This document shows, in pieces, positions 37,621-52,560 of a stretch of 64,000 nt of DNA (position 1 is its first letter; each line of letters starts with the position of its first letter). This DNA is from Microplitis mediator (Eukaryota; Arthropoda; Insecta; Hymenoptera; Braconidae). Location: the NCBI RefSeq assembly GCF_029852145.1, contig NC_079975.1, forward strand, positions 21,767,364 through 21,831,363. Direction: 5' to 3'. The translations under genes and the position numbers were made by a program. Below the pieces are notes generated by a model. The model had not been told where the DNA came from and ran no database searches. It was given only the letters and a program-made list of their open reading frames with translations.

Positions 37621-40600
37621 TTATCTTAAACTCGACAACACATAAAACTCGAATTTCCATAGCGATTTCGCGATTTTATTCCAATGTACCAATATTTCAA
37701 AAATAATGGTAAAGTTGTAGGTCTCCCCCATCTGAAATTGACTAAAAACTACATTTCTGTGAGTCACCCCGTGAGAATCACCTACTTTTTGGCATGAATA
37801 TTATCTTAAACTCGACAACACATAAAACTCGAATTTCCATAGCGATTTCGCGATTTTATTCCAATGTACCAATATTTCAAAAATAATGGTAAAGTTGTAG
37901 GTCTCCCCCATCTGAAATTGACTAAAAACTACATTTCTGTGAGTCACCCCGTGAGAATCACCTACTTTGTGGCATGAATATTATCTTAAACTCGACAACA
38001 CATAAAACTCGAATTTCCATAGTGATTTCGCGATTTCATTCCAAAGTACCAATATTTCAAAAATAATGGTAAAGTTGTAGGTCTTCCCCATTTGAAATTG
38101 ACTAAAAACTACATTTCTGTGAGTCACCCCGTGAGAATCACCTACTTTTTGGCATGAATATTATCTTAAACTCGACAACACATGAAACTCGAATTTCCAT
38201 AGCGATTTCGCGATTTTATTCCCATGTACCAAGATTTTAAAAATAATGGTAAAGTTGTAGGTCTCCCCCATTTGAAATTGACTAAAAACTACATTTCTGT
38301 GAGTCACCCCGTGAGAATCACCTACTTTGTGGCATGAATATTATCTTAAACTCGACAACACATGAAACTCGAATTTCCAGAGTGATGTCGCGATTTCATT
38401 CCAAAGTACCAATATTTCAAAAATAATGGTAAAGTTGTAGGTCTCCCCCATTTGAAATTGACTAAAAACTACATTTCTGTGAGTCACCCCGTGAGAATCA
38501 CCTACTTTGTGGCATGAATATTATCTTAAACTCGACAACACATAAAACTCGAATTTCCATAGCGATTTCGCGATTCTATTCCAATGTACCAAGATTTTAA
38601 AAATAATGGTAAAGTTGTAGGTCTCCCCCATTTGAATTTGACTAAAAAATACATTTCTGTGAGTCACCCCGTGAGAATCACCTACTTTGTGGCATGAATA
38701 TTATCTTAAACTCGACAACACATAAAACTCGAATTTCCATAGCGATTTCGCGATTCTATTCCAATGTACCAAGATTTCTAAAATAATGGTAAAGTTGTAG
38801 GTCTCCCCCATTTGAAATTGACTAAAAAATACATTTCTGTGAGTCACCCCGTGAGAATCACCTACTTTGTGGCATGAATATTATCTTAAACTCGACAACA
38901 CATGAAACTCGAATTTCCAGAGTGATGTCGCGATTTCATTCCAAAGTACCAATATTTCAAAAATAATGGTAAAGTTGTAGGTCTCCCCCATTTGAAATTG
39001 ACTAAAAACTACATTTCTGTGAGTCACCCCGTGAGAATCACCTACTTTGTGGCATGAATATTATCTTAAACTCGACAACACATAAAACTCGAATTTCCAT
39101 AGCGATTTCGCGATTCTATTCCAATGTACCAAGATTTTAAAAATAATGGTAAAGTTGTAGGTCTCCCCCATTTGAATTTGACTAAAAAATACATTTCTGT
39201 GAGTCACCCCGTGAGAATCACCTACTTTGTGGCATGAATATTATCTTAAACTCGACAACACATAAAACTCGAATTTCCATAGCGATTTCGCGATTCTATT
39301 CCAATGTACCAAGATTTCTAAAATAATGGTAAAGTTGTAGGTCTCCCCCATTTGAAATTGACTAAAAAATACATTTCTGTGAGTCACCCCGTGAGAATCA
39401 CCTACTTTGTGGCATGAATATTATCTTAAACTCGACAACACATAAAACTCGAATTTCCATAGCGATTTCGCGATTCTATTCCAATGTACCAAGATTTCTA
39501 AAATAATGGTAAAGTTGTAGGTCTCCCCCATTTGAAATTGACTAAAAAATACATTTCTGTGAGTCACCCCGTGAGAATCACCTACTTTGTGGCATGAATA
39601 TTATCTTAAACTCGACAACACATAAAACTCGAATTTCCATAGCGATTTCGCGATTCTATTCCAATGTACCAAGATTTCTAAAATAATGGTAAAGTTGTAG
39701 GTCTCCCCCATTTGAAATTGACTAAAAACTACATTTCTGTGAGTCACCCCGTGAGAATCACCTACTTTGTGGCATGAATATTATCTTAAACTCGACAACA
39801 CATAAAACTCGAATTTCCATAGTGATTTCGCGATTTCATTCCAAAGTACCAATATTTCAAAAATAATGGTAAAGTTGTAGGTCTCCCCCATTTGAAATTG
39901 ACTAAAAACTACATTTCTGTGAGTCACCCCGTGAGAATCACCTACTTTGTGGCATGAATATTATCTTAAACTCGACAACACATAAAACTCGAATTTCCAT
40001 AGCGATTTCGCGATTCTATTCCAATGTACCAAGATTTTAAAAATAATGGTAAAGTTGTAGGTCTCCCCCATTTGAAATTGACTAAAAACTACATTTCTTA
40101 GAGTCACCCCGTGAGAATCACCTACTTTGTGGCATGAATATTATCTTAAACTCGACAACACATAAAACTCGAATTTCCATAGCGATTTCGCGATTCTATT
40201 CCAATGTACCAAGATTTTAAAAATAATGGTAAAGTTGTAGGTCTCCCCCATTTGAAATTGACTAAAAACTACATTTCTTAGAGTCACCCCGTGAGAATCA
40301 CCTACTTTGTGGCATGAATGTTATCTTAAACTCGACAACACATAAAACTCGAATTTCCATAGCGATTTCGCGATTCTATTCCAATGTACCAAGATTTCTG
40401 AAATAATGGTAAAGTTGTAGGTCTCCCCCATTTGAAATTGACTAAAAAATACATTTCTGTGAGTCACCCCGTGAGAATCACCTACTTTGTGGCATGAATA
40501 TTATCTTAAACTCGACAACACATAAAACTCGAATTTCCATAGCGATTTCGCGATTCTATTCCAATGTACCAAGATTTTAAAAATAATGGTAAAGTTGTAG

Positions 40601-42300
40601 GTCTCCCCCATTTGAAATTGACTAAAAACTACATTTCTTAGAGTCACCCCGTGAGAATCACCTACTTTGTGGCATGAATGTTATCTTAAACTCGACAACA
40701 CATAAAACTCGAATTTCCATAGCGATTTCGCGATTCTATTCCAATGTACCAAGATTTCTGAAATAATGGTAAAGTTGTAGGTCTCCCCCATTTGAAATTG
40801 ACTAAAAAATACATTTCTGTGAGTCACCCCGTGAGAATCACCTACTTTGTGGCATGAATATTATCTTAAACTCGACAACACATAAAACTCGAATTTCCAT
40901 AGCGATTTCGCGATTCTATTCCAATGTACCAAGATTTCTGAAATAATGGTAAAGTTGTAGGTCTCCCCCATTTGAAATTGACTAAAAATCACATTTCTGT
41001 GAGTCACCCCGTGAGAATCACCTACTTTGTGGCATGAATATTATCTTAAACTCGACAACACATAAAACTCGAATTTCCATAGCGATTTCGCGATTCTATT
41101 CCAATGTACCAAGATTTCTGAAATAATGGTAAAGTTGTAGGTCTCCCCCATTTGAAATTGACTAAAAAATACATTTCTGTGAGTCACCCCGTGAGAATCA
41201 CCTACTTTGTGGCATGAATATTATCTTAAACTCGACAACACATAAAACTCGAATTTCCATAGCGATTTCGCGATTCTATTCCAATGTACCAAGATTTTAA
41301 AAATAATGGTAAAGTTGTAGGTCTCCCCCATTTGAAATTGACTAAAAACTACATTTCTTAGAGTCACCCCGTGAGAATCACCTACTTTGTGGCATGAATG
41401 TTATCTTAAACTCGACAACACATAAAACTCGAATTTCCATAGCGATTTCGCGATTCTATTCCAATGTACCAAGATTTCAAAAATAATGGTAAAGTTGTAG
41501 GTCTCCCCCATTTGAAATTGACTAAAAAATACATTTCTGTGAGTCACCCCGTGAGAATCACCTACTTTGTGGCATGAATATTATCTTAAACTCGACAACA
41601 CATAAAACTCGAATTTCCATAGCGATTTCGCGATTCTATTCCAATGTACCAAGATTTCAAAAATAATGGTAAAGTTGTAGGTCTCCCCCATTTGAAATTG
41701 ACTAAAAAATACATTTCTGTGAGTCACCCCGTGAGAATCACCTACTTTGTGGCATGAATGTTATCTTAAACTCGACAACACATAAAACTCGAATTTCCAT
41801 AGCGATTTCGCGATTCTATTCCAATGTACCAAGATTTCTGAAATAATGGTAAAGTTGTAGGTCTCCCCCATTTGAAATTGACTAAAAAATACATTTCTGT
41901 GAGTCACCCCGTGAGAATCACCTACTTTGTGGCATGAATATTATCTTAAACTCGACAACACATAAAACTCGAATTTCCATAGCGATTTCGCGATTCTATT
42001 CCAATGTACCAAGATTTTAAAAATAATGGTAAAGTTGTAGGTCTCCCCCATTTGAAATTGACTAAAAACTACATTTCTTAGAGTCACCCCGTGAGAATCA
42101 CCTACTTTGTGGCATGAATATTATCTTAAACTCGACAACACATAAAACTCGAATTTCCATAGCGATTTCGCGATTTTATTCCAATGTACCAAGATTTCAA
42201 AAATAATGGTAAAGTTGTAGGTCTCCCCCATTTGAAATTGACTAAAAAATACATTTCTGTGAGTCACCCCGTGAGAATCACCTACTTTGTGGCATGAATG

Positions 42301-45300
42301 TTATCTTAAACTCGACAACACATAAAACTCGAATTTCCATAGCGATTTCGCGATTCTATTCCAATGTACCAAGATTTCTGAAATAATGGTAAAGTTGTAG
42401 GTCTCCCCCATTTGAAATTGACTAAAAAATACATTTCTGTGAGTCACCCCGTGAGAATCACCTACTTTGTGGCATGAATATTATCTTAAACTCGACAACA
42501 CATAAAACTTGAATTTCCATAGCGATTTCGCGATTCTATTCCAATGTACCAAGATTTTAAAAATAATGGTAAAGTTGTAGGTCTCCCCCATTTGAAATTG
42601 ACTAAAAAATACATTTCTGTGAGTCACCCCGTGAGAATCACCTACTTTGTGGCATGAATATTATCTTAAACTCGACAACACATAAAACTCGAATTTCCAT
42701 AGCGATTTCGCGATTCTATTCCAATGTACCAAGATTTCTAAAATAATGGTAAAGTTGTAGGTCTCCCCCATTTGAAATTGACTGAAAAATACATTTCTGT
42801 GAGTCACCCCGTGAGAATCACCTACTTTGTGGCATGAATATTATCTTAAACTCGACAACACATAAAACTCGAATTTCCATAGCGATTTCGCGATTCTATT
42901 CCAACGTACCAAGATTTCTAAAATAATGGTAAAGTTGTAGGTCTCCCCCATTTGAAATTGACTAAAAAATACATTTCTGTGAGTCACCCCGTGAGAATCA
43001 CCTACTTTGTGGCATGAATATTATCTTAAACTCGACAACACATAAAACTCGAATTTCCATAGCGATTTCGCGATTCTATTCCAATGTACCAAGATTTCTA
43101 AAATAATGGTAAAGTTGTAGGTCTCCCCCATTTGAAATTGACTAAAAAATACATTTCTGTGAGTCACCCCGTGAGAATCACCTACTTTGTGGCATGAATA
43201 TTATCTTAAACTCGACAACACATAAAACTCGAATTTCCATAGCGATTTCGCGATTCTATTCCAATGTACCAAGATTTCTAAAATAATGGTAAAGTTGTAG
43301 GTCTCCCCCATTTGAAATTGACTGAAAAATACATTTCTGTGAGTCACCCCGTGAGAATCACCTACTTTGTGGCATGAATATTATCTTAAACTCGACAACA
43401 CATAAAACTCGAATTTCCATAGCGATTTCGCGATTCTATTCCAATGTACCAAGATTTCTAAAATAATGGTAAAGTTGTAGGTCTCCCCCATTAGAAATTG
43501 ACTAAAAAATACATTTCTGTGAGTCACCCCGTGAGAATCACCTACTTTGTGGCATGAATATTATCTTAAACTCGACAACACATAAAACTCGAATTTCCAT
43601 AGCGATTTCGCGATTCTATTCCAATGTACCAAGATTTCTAAAATAATGGTAAAGTTGTAGGTCTCCCCCATTTGAAATTGACTAAAAAATACATTTCTGT
43701 GAGTCACCCCGTGAGAATCACCTACTTTGTAGCATGAATGTTATCTTAAACTCGACAACACATAAAACTCGAATTTCCATAGCGATTTCGCGATTCTATT
43801 CCAATGTACCAAGATTTTAAAAATAATGGTAAAGTTGTAGGTCTCCCCCATTTGAAATTGACTAAAAAATACATTTCTGTGAGTCACCCCGTGAGAATCA
43901 CCTACTTTGTGGCATGAATATTATCTTAAACTCGACAACACATAAAACCCGAATTTCCAGAGTGATGTCGCGATTTTATTCCAAAGTACCAAGATTTCGA
44001 AAATAATGGTAAAGTTGTAGGTCTCCCCCATTTGAAATTGACTAAAAAATACATTTCTGTGAGTCACCCCGTGAGAATCACCTACTTTGTGGCATGAATA
44101 TTATCTTAAACTCGACAACACATAAAACTCGAATTTCCATAGCGATTTCGCGATTTTATTCCAATGTACCAAGATTTTAAAAATAATGGTAAAGTTGTAG
44201 GTCTCCCCCATTTGAAATTGACTAAAAAATACATTTCTGTGAGTCACCCCGTGAGAATCACCTACTTTGTGGCATGAATATTATCTTAAACTCGACAACA
44301 CATAAAACTCGAATTTCCATAGCGATTTCGCGATTTTATTCCAATGTACCAAGATTTTAAAAATAATGGTAAAGTTGTAGGTCTCCCCCATTTGAAATTG
44401 ACTAAAAAATACATTTCTGTGAGTCACCCCGTGAGAATCACCTACTTTGTGGCATGAATGTTATCTTAAACTCGACAACACATAAAACTCGAATTTCCAT
44501 AGCGATTTCGCGATTCTATTCCAATGTACCAAGATTTCTGAAATAATGGTAAAGTTGTAGGTCTCCCCCATTTGAAATTGACTAAAAAATACATTTCTGT
44601 GAGTCACCCCGTGAGAATCACCTACTTTGTGGCATGAATATTATCTTAAACTCGACAACACATAAAACTTGAATTTCCATAGCGATTTCGCGATTCTATT
44701 CCAATGTACCAAGATTTTAAAAATAATGGTAAAGTTGTAGGTCTCCCCCATTTGAAATTGACTAAAAAATACATTTCTGTGAGTCACCCCGTGAGAATCA
44801 CCTACTTTGTGGCATGAATATTATCTTAAACTCGACAACACATAAAACTCGAATTTCCATAGCGATTTCGCGATTCTATTCCAATGTACCAAGATTTCTA
44901 AAATAATGGTAAAGTTGTAGGTCTCCCCCATTTGAAATTGACTGAAAAATACATTTCTGTGAGTCACCCCGTGAGAATCACCTACTTTGTGGCATGAATA
45001 TTATCTTAAACTCGACAACACATAAAACTCGAATTTCCATAGCGATTTCGCGATTCTATTCCAACGTACCAAGATTTCTAAAATAATGGTAAAGTTGTAG
45101 GTCTCCCCCATTTGAAATTGACTAAAAAATACATTTCTGTGAGTCACCCCGTGAGAATCACCTACTTTGTGGCATGAATATTATCTTAAACTCGACAACA
45201 CATAAAACTCGAATTTCCATAGCGATTTCGCGATTCTATTCCAATGTACCAAGATTTCTAAAATAATGGTAAAGTTGTAGGTCTCCCCCATTTGAAATTG

Positions 45301-46620
45301 ACTAAAAAATACATTTCTGTGAGTCACCCCGTGAGAATCACCTACTTTGTGGCATGAATATTATCTTAAACTCGACAACACATAAAACTCGAATTTCCAT
45401 AGCGATTTCGCGATTCTATTCCAATGTACCAAGATTTCTAAAATAATGGTAAAGTTGTAGGTCTCCCCCATTTGAAATTGACTGAAAAATACATTTCTGT
45501 GAGTCACCCCGTGAGAATCACCTACTTTGTGGCATGAATATTATCTTAAACTCGACAACACATAAAACTCGAATTTCCATAGCGATTTCGCGATTCTATT
45601 CCAATGTACCAAGATTTCTAAAATAATGGTAAAGTTGTAGGTCTCCCCCATTAGAAATTGACTAAAAAATACATTTCTGTGAGTCACCCCGTGAGAATCA
45701 CCTACTTTGTGGCATGAATATTATCTTAAACTCGACAACACATAAAACTCGAATTTCCATAGCGATTTCGCGATTCTATTCCAATGTACCAAGATTTCTA
45801 AAATAATGGTAAAGTTGTAGGTCTCCCCCATTTTAAATTGACTAAAAAATACATTTCTGTGAGTCACCCCGTGAGAATCACCTACTTTGTAGCATGAATG
45901 TTATCTTAAACTCGACAACACATAAAACTCGAATTTCCATAGCGATTTCGCGATTCTATTCCAATGTACCAAGATTTTAAAAATAATGGTAAAGTTGTAG
46001 GTCTCCCCCATTTGAAATTGACTAAAAAATACATTTCTGTGAGTCACCCCGTGAGAATCACCTACTTTGTGGCATGAATATTATCTTAAACTCGACAACA
46101 CATAAAACCCGAATTTCCAGAGTGATGTCGCGATTTTATTCCAAAGTACCAAGATTTCGAAAATAATGGTAAAGTTGTAGGTCTCCCCCATTTGAAATTG
46201 ACTAAAAAATACATTTCTGTGAGTCACCCCGTGAGAATCACCTACTTTGTGGCATGAATATTATCTTAAACTCGACAACACATAAAACTCGAATTTCCAT
46301 AGCGATTTCGCGATTTTATTCCAATGTACCAAGATTTTAAAAATAATGGTAAAGTTGTAGGTCTCCCCCATTTGAAATTGACTAAAAAATACATTTCTGT
46401 GAGTCACCCCGTGAGAATCACCTACTTTGTGGCATGAATATTATCTTAAACTCGACAACACATAAAACTCGAATTTCCATAGCGATTTCGCGATTTTATT
46501 CCAATGTACCAAGATTTTAAAAATAATGGTAAAGTTGTAGGTCTCCCCCATTTGAAATTGACTAAAAACTACATTTCTGTGAGTCACCCCGTGAGAATCA
46601 CCTACTTTGTGGCATGAATA
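42301..46620 (+). repeat. Tandem duplication of a 12-monomer (2160-bp) higher-order unit
   Basis: Private variants in 42301-44460 recur 2160 bp later: cataaaactt (42501/44661), ccaacgtacc (42901/45061), ttagaaattg (43491/45651) and agcatgaatg (43731/45891). Monomer order matches throughout. I count three differences in 2160 bp, one of them ttttaaattg near 45831. So the duplication is very recent. Confidence 0.88.
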
Positions 46621-48600
46621 TTATCTTAAACTCGACAACACATAAAACTCGAATTTCCATAGTGATTTCGCGATTTCATTCCAAAGTACCAATATTTCAA
46701 AAATAATGGTAAAGTTGTAGGTCTTCCCCATTTGAAATTGACTAAAAAATACATTTCTGTGAGTCACCCCGTGAGAATCACCTACTTTGTGGCATGAATA
46801 TTATCTTAAACTCGACAACACATAAAACTCGAATTTCCATAGTGATTTCGCGATTTCATTCCAAAGTACCAATATTTCAAAAATAATGGTAAAGTTGTAG
46901 GTCTCCCCCATTTGAAATTGACTAAAAACTACATTTCTGTGAGTCACCCCGTGAGAATCACCTACTTTGTGGCATGAATATTATCTTAAACTCGACAACA
47001 CATAAAACTCGAATTTCCATAGCGATTTCGCGATTTTATTCCAATGTACCAAGATTTTAAAAATAATGGTAAAGTTGTAGGTCTCCTCCATTTGAAATTG
47101 ACTAAAAACTACATTTCTGTGAGTCACCCCGTGAGAATCACCTACTTTGTGGCATGAATATTATCTTAAACTCGACAACACATAAAACTCGAATTTCCAT
47201 AGCGATTTCGCGATTTTATTCCAATGTACCAAGATTTTAAAAATAATGGTAAAGTTGTAGGTCTCCCCCATTTGAAATTGACTAAAAACTACATTTCTGT
47301 GAGTCACCCCGTGAGAGTCACCTACTTTGTGGCATGAATATTATCTTAAACTCGACAACACATAAAACTCGAATTTCCATAGTGATTTCGCGATTTCATT
47401 CCAAAGTACCAATATTTCAAAAATAATGGTAAAGTTGTAGGTCTTCCCCATTTGAAATTGACTAAGAAATACATTTCTGTCAGTCACCCCGTAAGAATCA
47501 CCTTTTTTGTGGCATGAATATTATTTTAAACTCGACAACACATGAAACCCGAATTTCCAGAGTGATGTCGCGATTTTATTCCAAAGTACCAAGATTTCGA
47601 AAATAATGGTAAAGTTGTAGGTCTCCCCCATTTGAAATTGACTAAAAAATACATTTCTGTGAGTCACCCCGTGAGAATCACCTACTTTGTGGCATGAATA
47701 TTATCTTAAACTCGACAACACATAAAACTCGAATTTCCATAGCGATTTCGCGATTCTATTCCAATGTACCAAGATTTCGAAAATAATGGTAAAGTTGTAG
47801 GTCTTCCCCATTTGAAATTGACTAAGAAATACATTTCTGTCAGTCACCCCGTAAGAATCACCTACTTTGTGGCATGAATATTATTTTAAACTCGACAACA
47901 CATGAAACCCGAATTTCCAGAGTGATGTCGCGATTTTATTCCAAAGTACCAAGATTTCGAAAATAATGGTAAAGTTGTAGGTCTCCCCCATTTGAAATTG
48001 ACTAAAAAATACATTTCTGTGAGTCACCCCGTGAGAATCACCTACTTTGTGGCATGAATATTATCTTAAACTCGACAACACATAAAACTCGAATTTCCAT
48101 AGCGATTTCGCGATTTTATTCTAATGTACCAAGATTTTAAAAATAATGGTAAAGTTGTAGGTCTCCCCCATTTGAAATTGACTAAAAAATACATTTCTGT
48201 GAGTCACCCCGTGAGAATCACCTACTTTGTGGCATGAATGTTATCTTAAACTCGACAACACATAAAACTCGAATTTCCATAGCGATTTCGCGATTTTATT
48301 CCAATGTACCAAGATTTTAAAAATAATGGTAAAGTTGTAGGTCTCCCCCATTTGAAATTGACTAAAAAATACATTTCTGTGAGTCACCCCGTGAGAATCA
48401 CCTACTTTGTGGCATGAATATTATCTTAAACTCGACAACACATAAAACTCGAATTTCCATAGTGATTTCGCGATTTCATTCCAAAGTACCAATATTTCAA
48501 AAATAATGGTAAAGTTGTAGGTCTCCCCCATTTGAAATTGACTAAAAAATACATTTCTGTGAGTCACCCCGTGAGAATCACCTACTTTGTGGCATGAATA

Positions 48601-49680
48601 TTATCTTAAACTCGACAACACATAAAACTCGAATTTCCATAGCGATTTCGCGATTTTATTCCAATGTACCAAGATTTCAAAAATAATGGTAAAGTTGTAG
48701 GTCTCCCCCATTTGAAATTGACTGAAAACTACATTTCTGTGAGTCACCCCGTGAGAATCACCTACTTTGTGGCATGAATATTATCTTAAACTCGACAACA
48801 CATAAAACTCGAATTTCCATAGTGATTTCGCGATTTCATTCCAAAGTACCAATGTTTCAAAAATAATGGTAAAGTTGTAGGTCTCCCCCATTTGAAATTG
48901 ACTAAAAATCACATTTCTGTGAGTCACCCCGTGAGAATCACCTACTTTGTGGCATGAATATTATCTTAAACTCGACAACACATAAAACTCGAATTTCCAT
49001 AGCGATTTCGCGATTTTATTCCAATGTACCAAGATTTCAAAAATAATGGTAAAGTTGTAGGTCTCCCCCATTTGAAATTGACTGAAAACTACATTTCTGT
49101 GAGTCACCCCGTGAGAATCACCTACTTTGTGGCATGAATATTATCTTAAACTCGACAACACATAAAACTCGAATTTCCATAGCGATTTCGCGATTTCATT
49201 CCAAAGTACCAATATTTCAAAAATAATGGTAAAGTTGTAGGTCTCCCCCATTTGAAATTGACTAAAAATCACATTTCTGTGAGTCACCCCGTGAGAATCA
49301 CCTACTTTGTGGCATGAATATTATCTTAAACTCGACAACACATAAAACTCGAATTTCCATAGCGATTTCGCGATTTTATTCCAATGTACCAAGATTTCAA
49401 AAATAATGGTAAAGTTGTAGGTCTCCCCCATTTGAAATTGACTGAAAACTACATTTCTGTGAGTCACCCCGTGAGAATCACCTACTTTGTGGCATGAATA
49501 TTATCTTAAACTCGACAACACATAAAACTCGAATTTCCATAGCGATTTCGCGATTTCATTCCAAAGTACCAATATTTCAAAAATAATGGTAAAGTTGTAG
49601 GTCTCCCCCATTTGAAATTGACTAAAAATCACATTTCTGTGAGTCACCCCGTGAGAATCACCTACTTTGTGGCATGAATA
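48601..49680 (+). repeat. Dimeric (360-bp) higher-order repeat, three copies
   Basis: Monomers with actgaaaact (48721, 49081, 49441) alternate with monomers carrying actaaaaatc (48901, 49261, 49621), giving three successive 360-bp dimers. Confidence 0.8.
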
Positions 49681-50400
49681 TTATCTTAAACTCGACAACA
49701 CATAAAACTCGAATTTCCATAGCGATTTCGCGATTCTATTCCAATGTACCAAGATTTCTAAAATAATGGTAAAGTTGTAGGTCTCCCCCATTTGAAATTG
49801 ACTAAAAAATACATTTCTGTGAGTCACCCCGTGAGAATCACCTACTTTGTGGCATGAATATTATCTTAAACTCGACAACACATAAAACTCGAATTTCCAT
49901 AGCGATTTCGCGATTCTATTCCAATGTACCAAGATTTTAAAAATAATGGTAAAGTTGTAGGTCTCCCCCATTTGAAATTGACTAAAAAATACATTTCTGT
50001 GAGTCACCCCGTGAGAATCACCTACTTTGTGGCATGAATATTATCTTAAACTCGACAACACATAAAACTCGAATTTCCATAGCGATTTCGCGATTCTATT
50101 CCAATGTACCAAGATTTCTAAAATAATGGTAAAGTTGTAGGTCTCCCCCATTTGAAATTGACTGAAAAATACATTTCTGTGAGTCACCCCGTGAGAATCA
50201 CCTACTTTGTGGCATGAATATTATCTTAAACTCGACAACACATAAAACTCGAATTTCCATAGCGATTTCGCGATTCTATTCCAACGTACCAAGATTTCTA
50301 AAATAATGGTAAAGTTGTAGGTCTCCCCCATTTGAAATTGACTAAAAAATACATTTCTGTGAGTCACCCCGTGAGAATCACCTACTTTGTGGCATGAATA

Positions 50401-52560
50401 TTATCTTAAACTCGACAACACATAAAACTCGAATTTCCATAGCGATTTCGCGATTCTATTCCAATGTACCAAGATTTCGAAAATAATGGTAAAGTTGTAG
50501 GTCTTCCCCATTTGAAATTGACTAAGAAATACATTTCTGTGAGTCACCCCGTAAGAATCACCTACTTTGTGGCATGAATATTATTTTAAACTCGACAACA
50601 CATAAAACCCGAATTTCCAGAGTGATGTCGCGATTTTATTCCAAAGTACCAAGATTTCGAAAATAATGGTAAAGTTGTAGGTCTCCCCCATTTGAAATTG
50701 ACTAAAAAATACATTTCTGTGAGTCACCCCGTGAGAATCACCTACTTTGTGGCATGAATATTATCTTAAACTCGACAACACATAAAACTCGAATTTCCAT
50801 AGCGATTTCGCGATTTTATTCCAATGTACCAAGATTTTAAAAATAATGGTAAAGTTGAAGGTCTCCCCCATTTGAAATTGACTAAAAAATACATTTCTGT
50901 GAGTCACCCCGTGAGAATCACCTACTTTGTGGCATGAATATTATCTTAAACTCGACAACACATAAAACTCGAATTTCCATAGCGATTTCGCGATTTTATT
51001 CCAATGTACCAAGATTTTAAAAATAATGGTAAAGTTGTAGGTCTCCCCCATTTGAAATTGACTAAAAACTACATTTCTGTGAGTCACCCCGTGAGAATCA
51101 CCTACTTTGTGGCATGAATATTATCTTAAACTCGACAACACATAAAACTCGAATTTCCATAGTGATTTCGCGATTTCATTCCAAAGTACCAATATTTCAA
51201 AAATAATGGTAAAGTTGTAGGTCTTCCCCATTTGAAATTGACTAAAAAATACATTTCTGTGAGTCACCCCGTGAGAATCACCTACTTTGTGGCATGAATA
51301 TTATCTTAAACTCGACAACACATAAAACTCGAATTTCCATAGTGATTTCGCGATTTCATTCCAAAGTACCAATATTTCAAAAATAATGGTAAAGTTGTAG
51401 GTCTCCCCCATTTGAAATTGACTAAAAACTACATTTCTGTGAGTCACCCCGTGAGAATCACCTACTTTGTGGCATGAATATTATCTTAAACTCGACAACA
51501 CATAAAACTCGAATTTCCATAGCGATTTCGCGATTCTATTCCAATGTACCAAGATTTCGAAAATAATGGTAAAGTTGTAGGTCTTCCCCATTTGAAATTG
51601 ACTAAGAAATACATTTCTGTGAGTCACCCCGTAAGAATCACCTACTTTGTGGCATGAATATTATTTTAAACTCGACAACACATGAAACCCGAATTTCCAG
51701 AGTGATGTCGCGATTTTATTCCAAAGTACCAAGATTTCGAAAATAATGGTAAAGTTGTAGGTCTCCCCCATTTGAAATTGACTAAAAAATACATTTCTGT
51801 GAGTCACCCCGTGAGAATCACCTACTTTGTGGCATGAATATTATCTTAAACTCGACAACACATAAAACTCGAATTTCCATAGCGATTTCGCGATTTTATT
51901 CCAATGTACCAAGATTTTAAAAATAATGGTAAAGTTGAAGGTCTCCCCCATTTGAAATTGACTAAAAAATACATTTCTGTGAGTCACCCCGTGAGAATCA
52001 CCTACTTTGTGGCATGAATATTATCTTAAACTCGACAACACATAAAACTCGAATTTCCATAGCGATTTCGCGATTTTATTCCAATGTACCAAGATTTTAA
52101 AAATAATGGTAAAGTTGTAGGTCTCCCCCATTTGAAATTGACTAAAAACTACATTTCTGTGAGTCACCCCGTGAGAATCACCTACTTTGTGGCATGAATA
52201 TTATCTTAAACTCGACAACACATAAAACTCGAATTTCCATAGTGATTTCGCGATTTCATTCCAAAGTACCAATATTTCAAAAATAATGGTAAAGTTGTAG
52301 GTCTTCCCCATTTGAAATTGACTAAAAAATACATTTCTGTGAGTCACCCCGTGAGAATCACCTACTTTGTGGCATGAATATTATCTTAAACTCGACAACA
52401 CATAAAACTCGAATTTCCATAGTGATTTCGCGATTTCATTCCAAAGTACCAATATTTCAAAAATAATGGTAAAGTTGTAGGTCTCCCCCATTTGAAATTG
52501 ACTAAAAACTACATTTCTGTGAGTCACCCCGTGAGAATCACCTACTTTGTGGCATGAATA
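50401..52560 (+). repeat. Tandem duplication of a 6-monomer (1080-bp) higher-order unit
   Basis: The private variant aaagttgaag occurs at 50851 and 51931, 1080 bp apart. The six-monomer order around it is the same in both halves. The only difference I see is cataaaaccc versus catgaaaccc. Confidence 0.85.
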
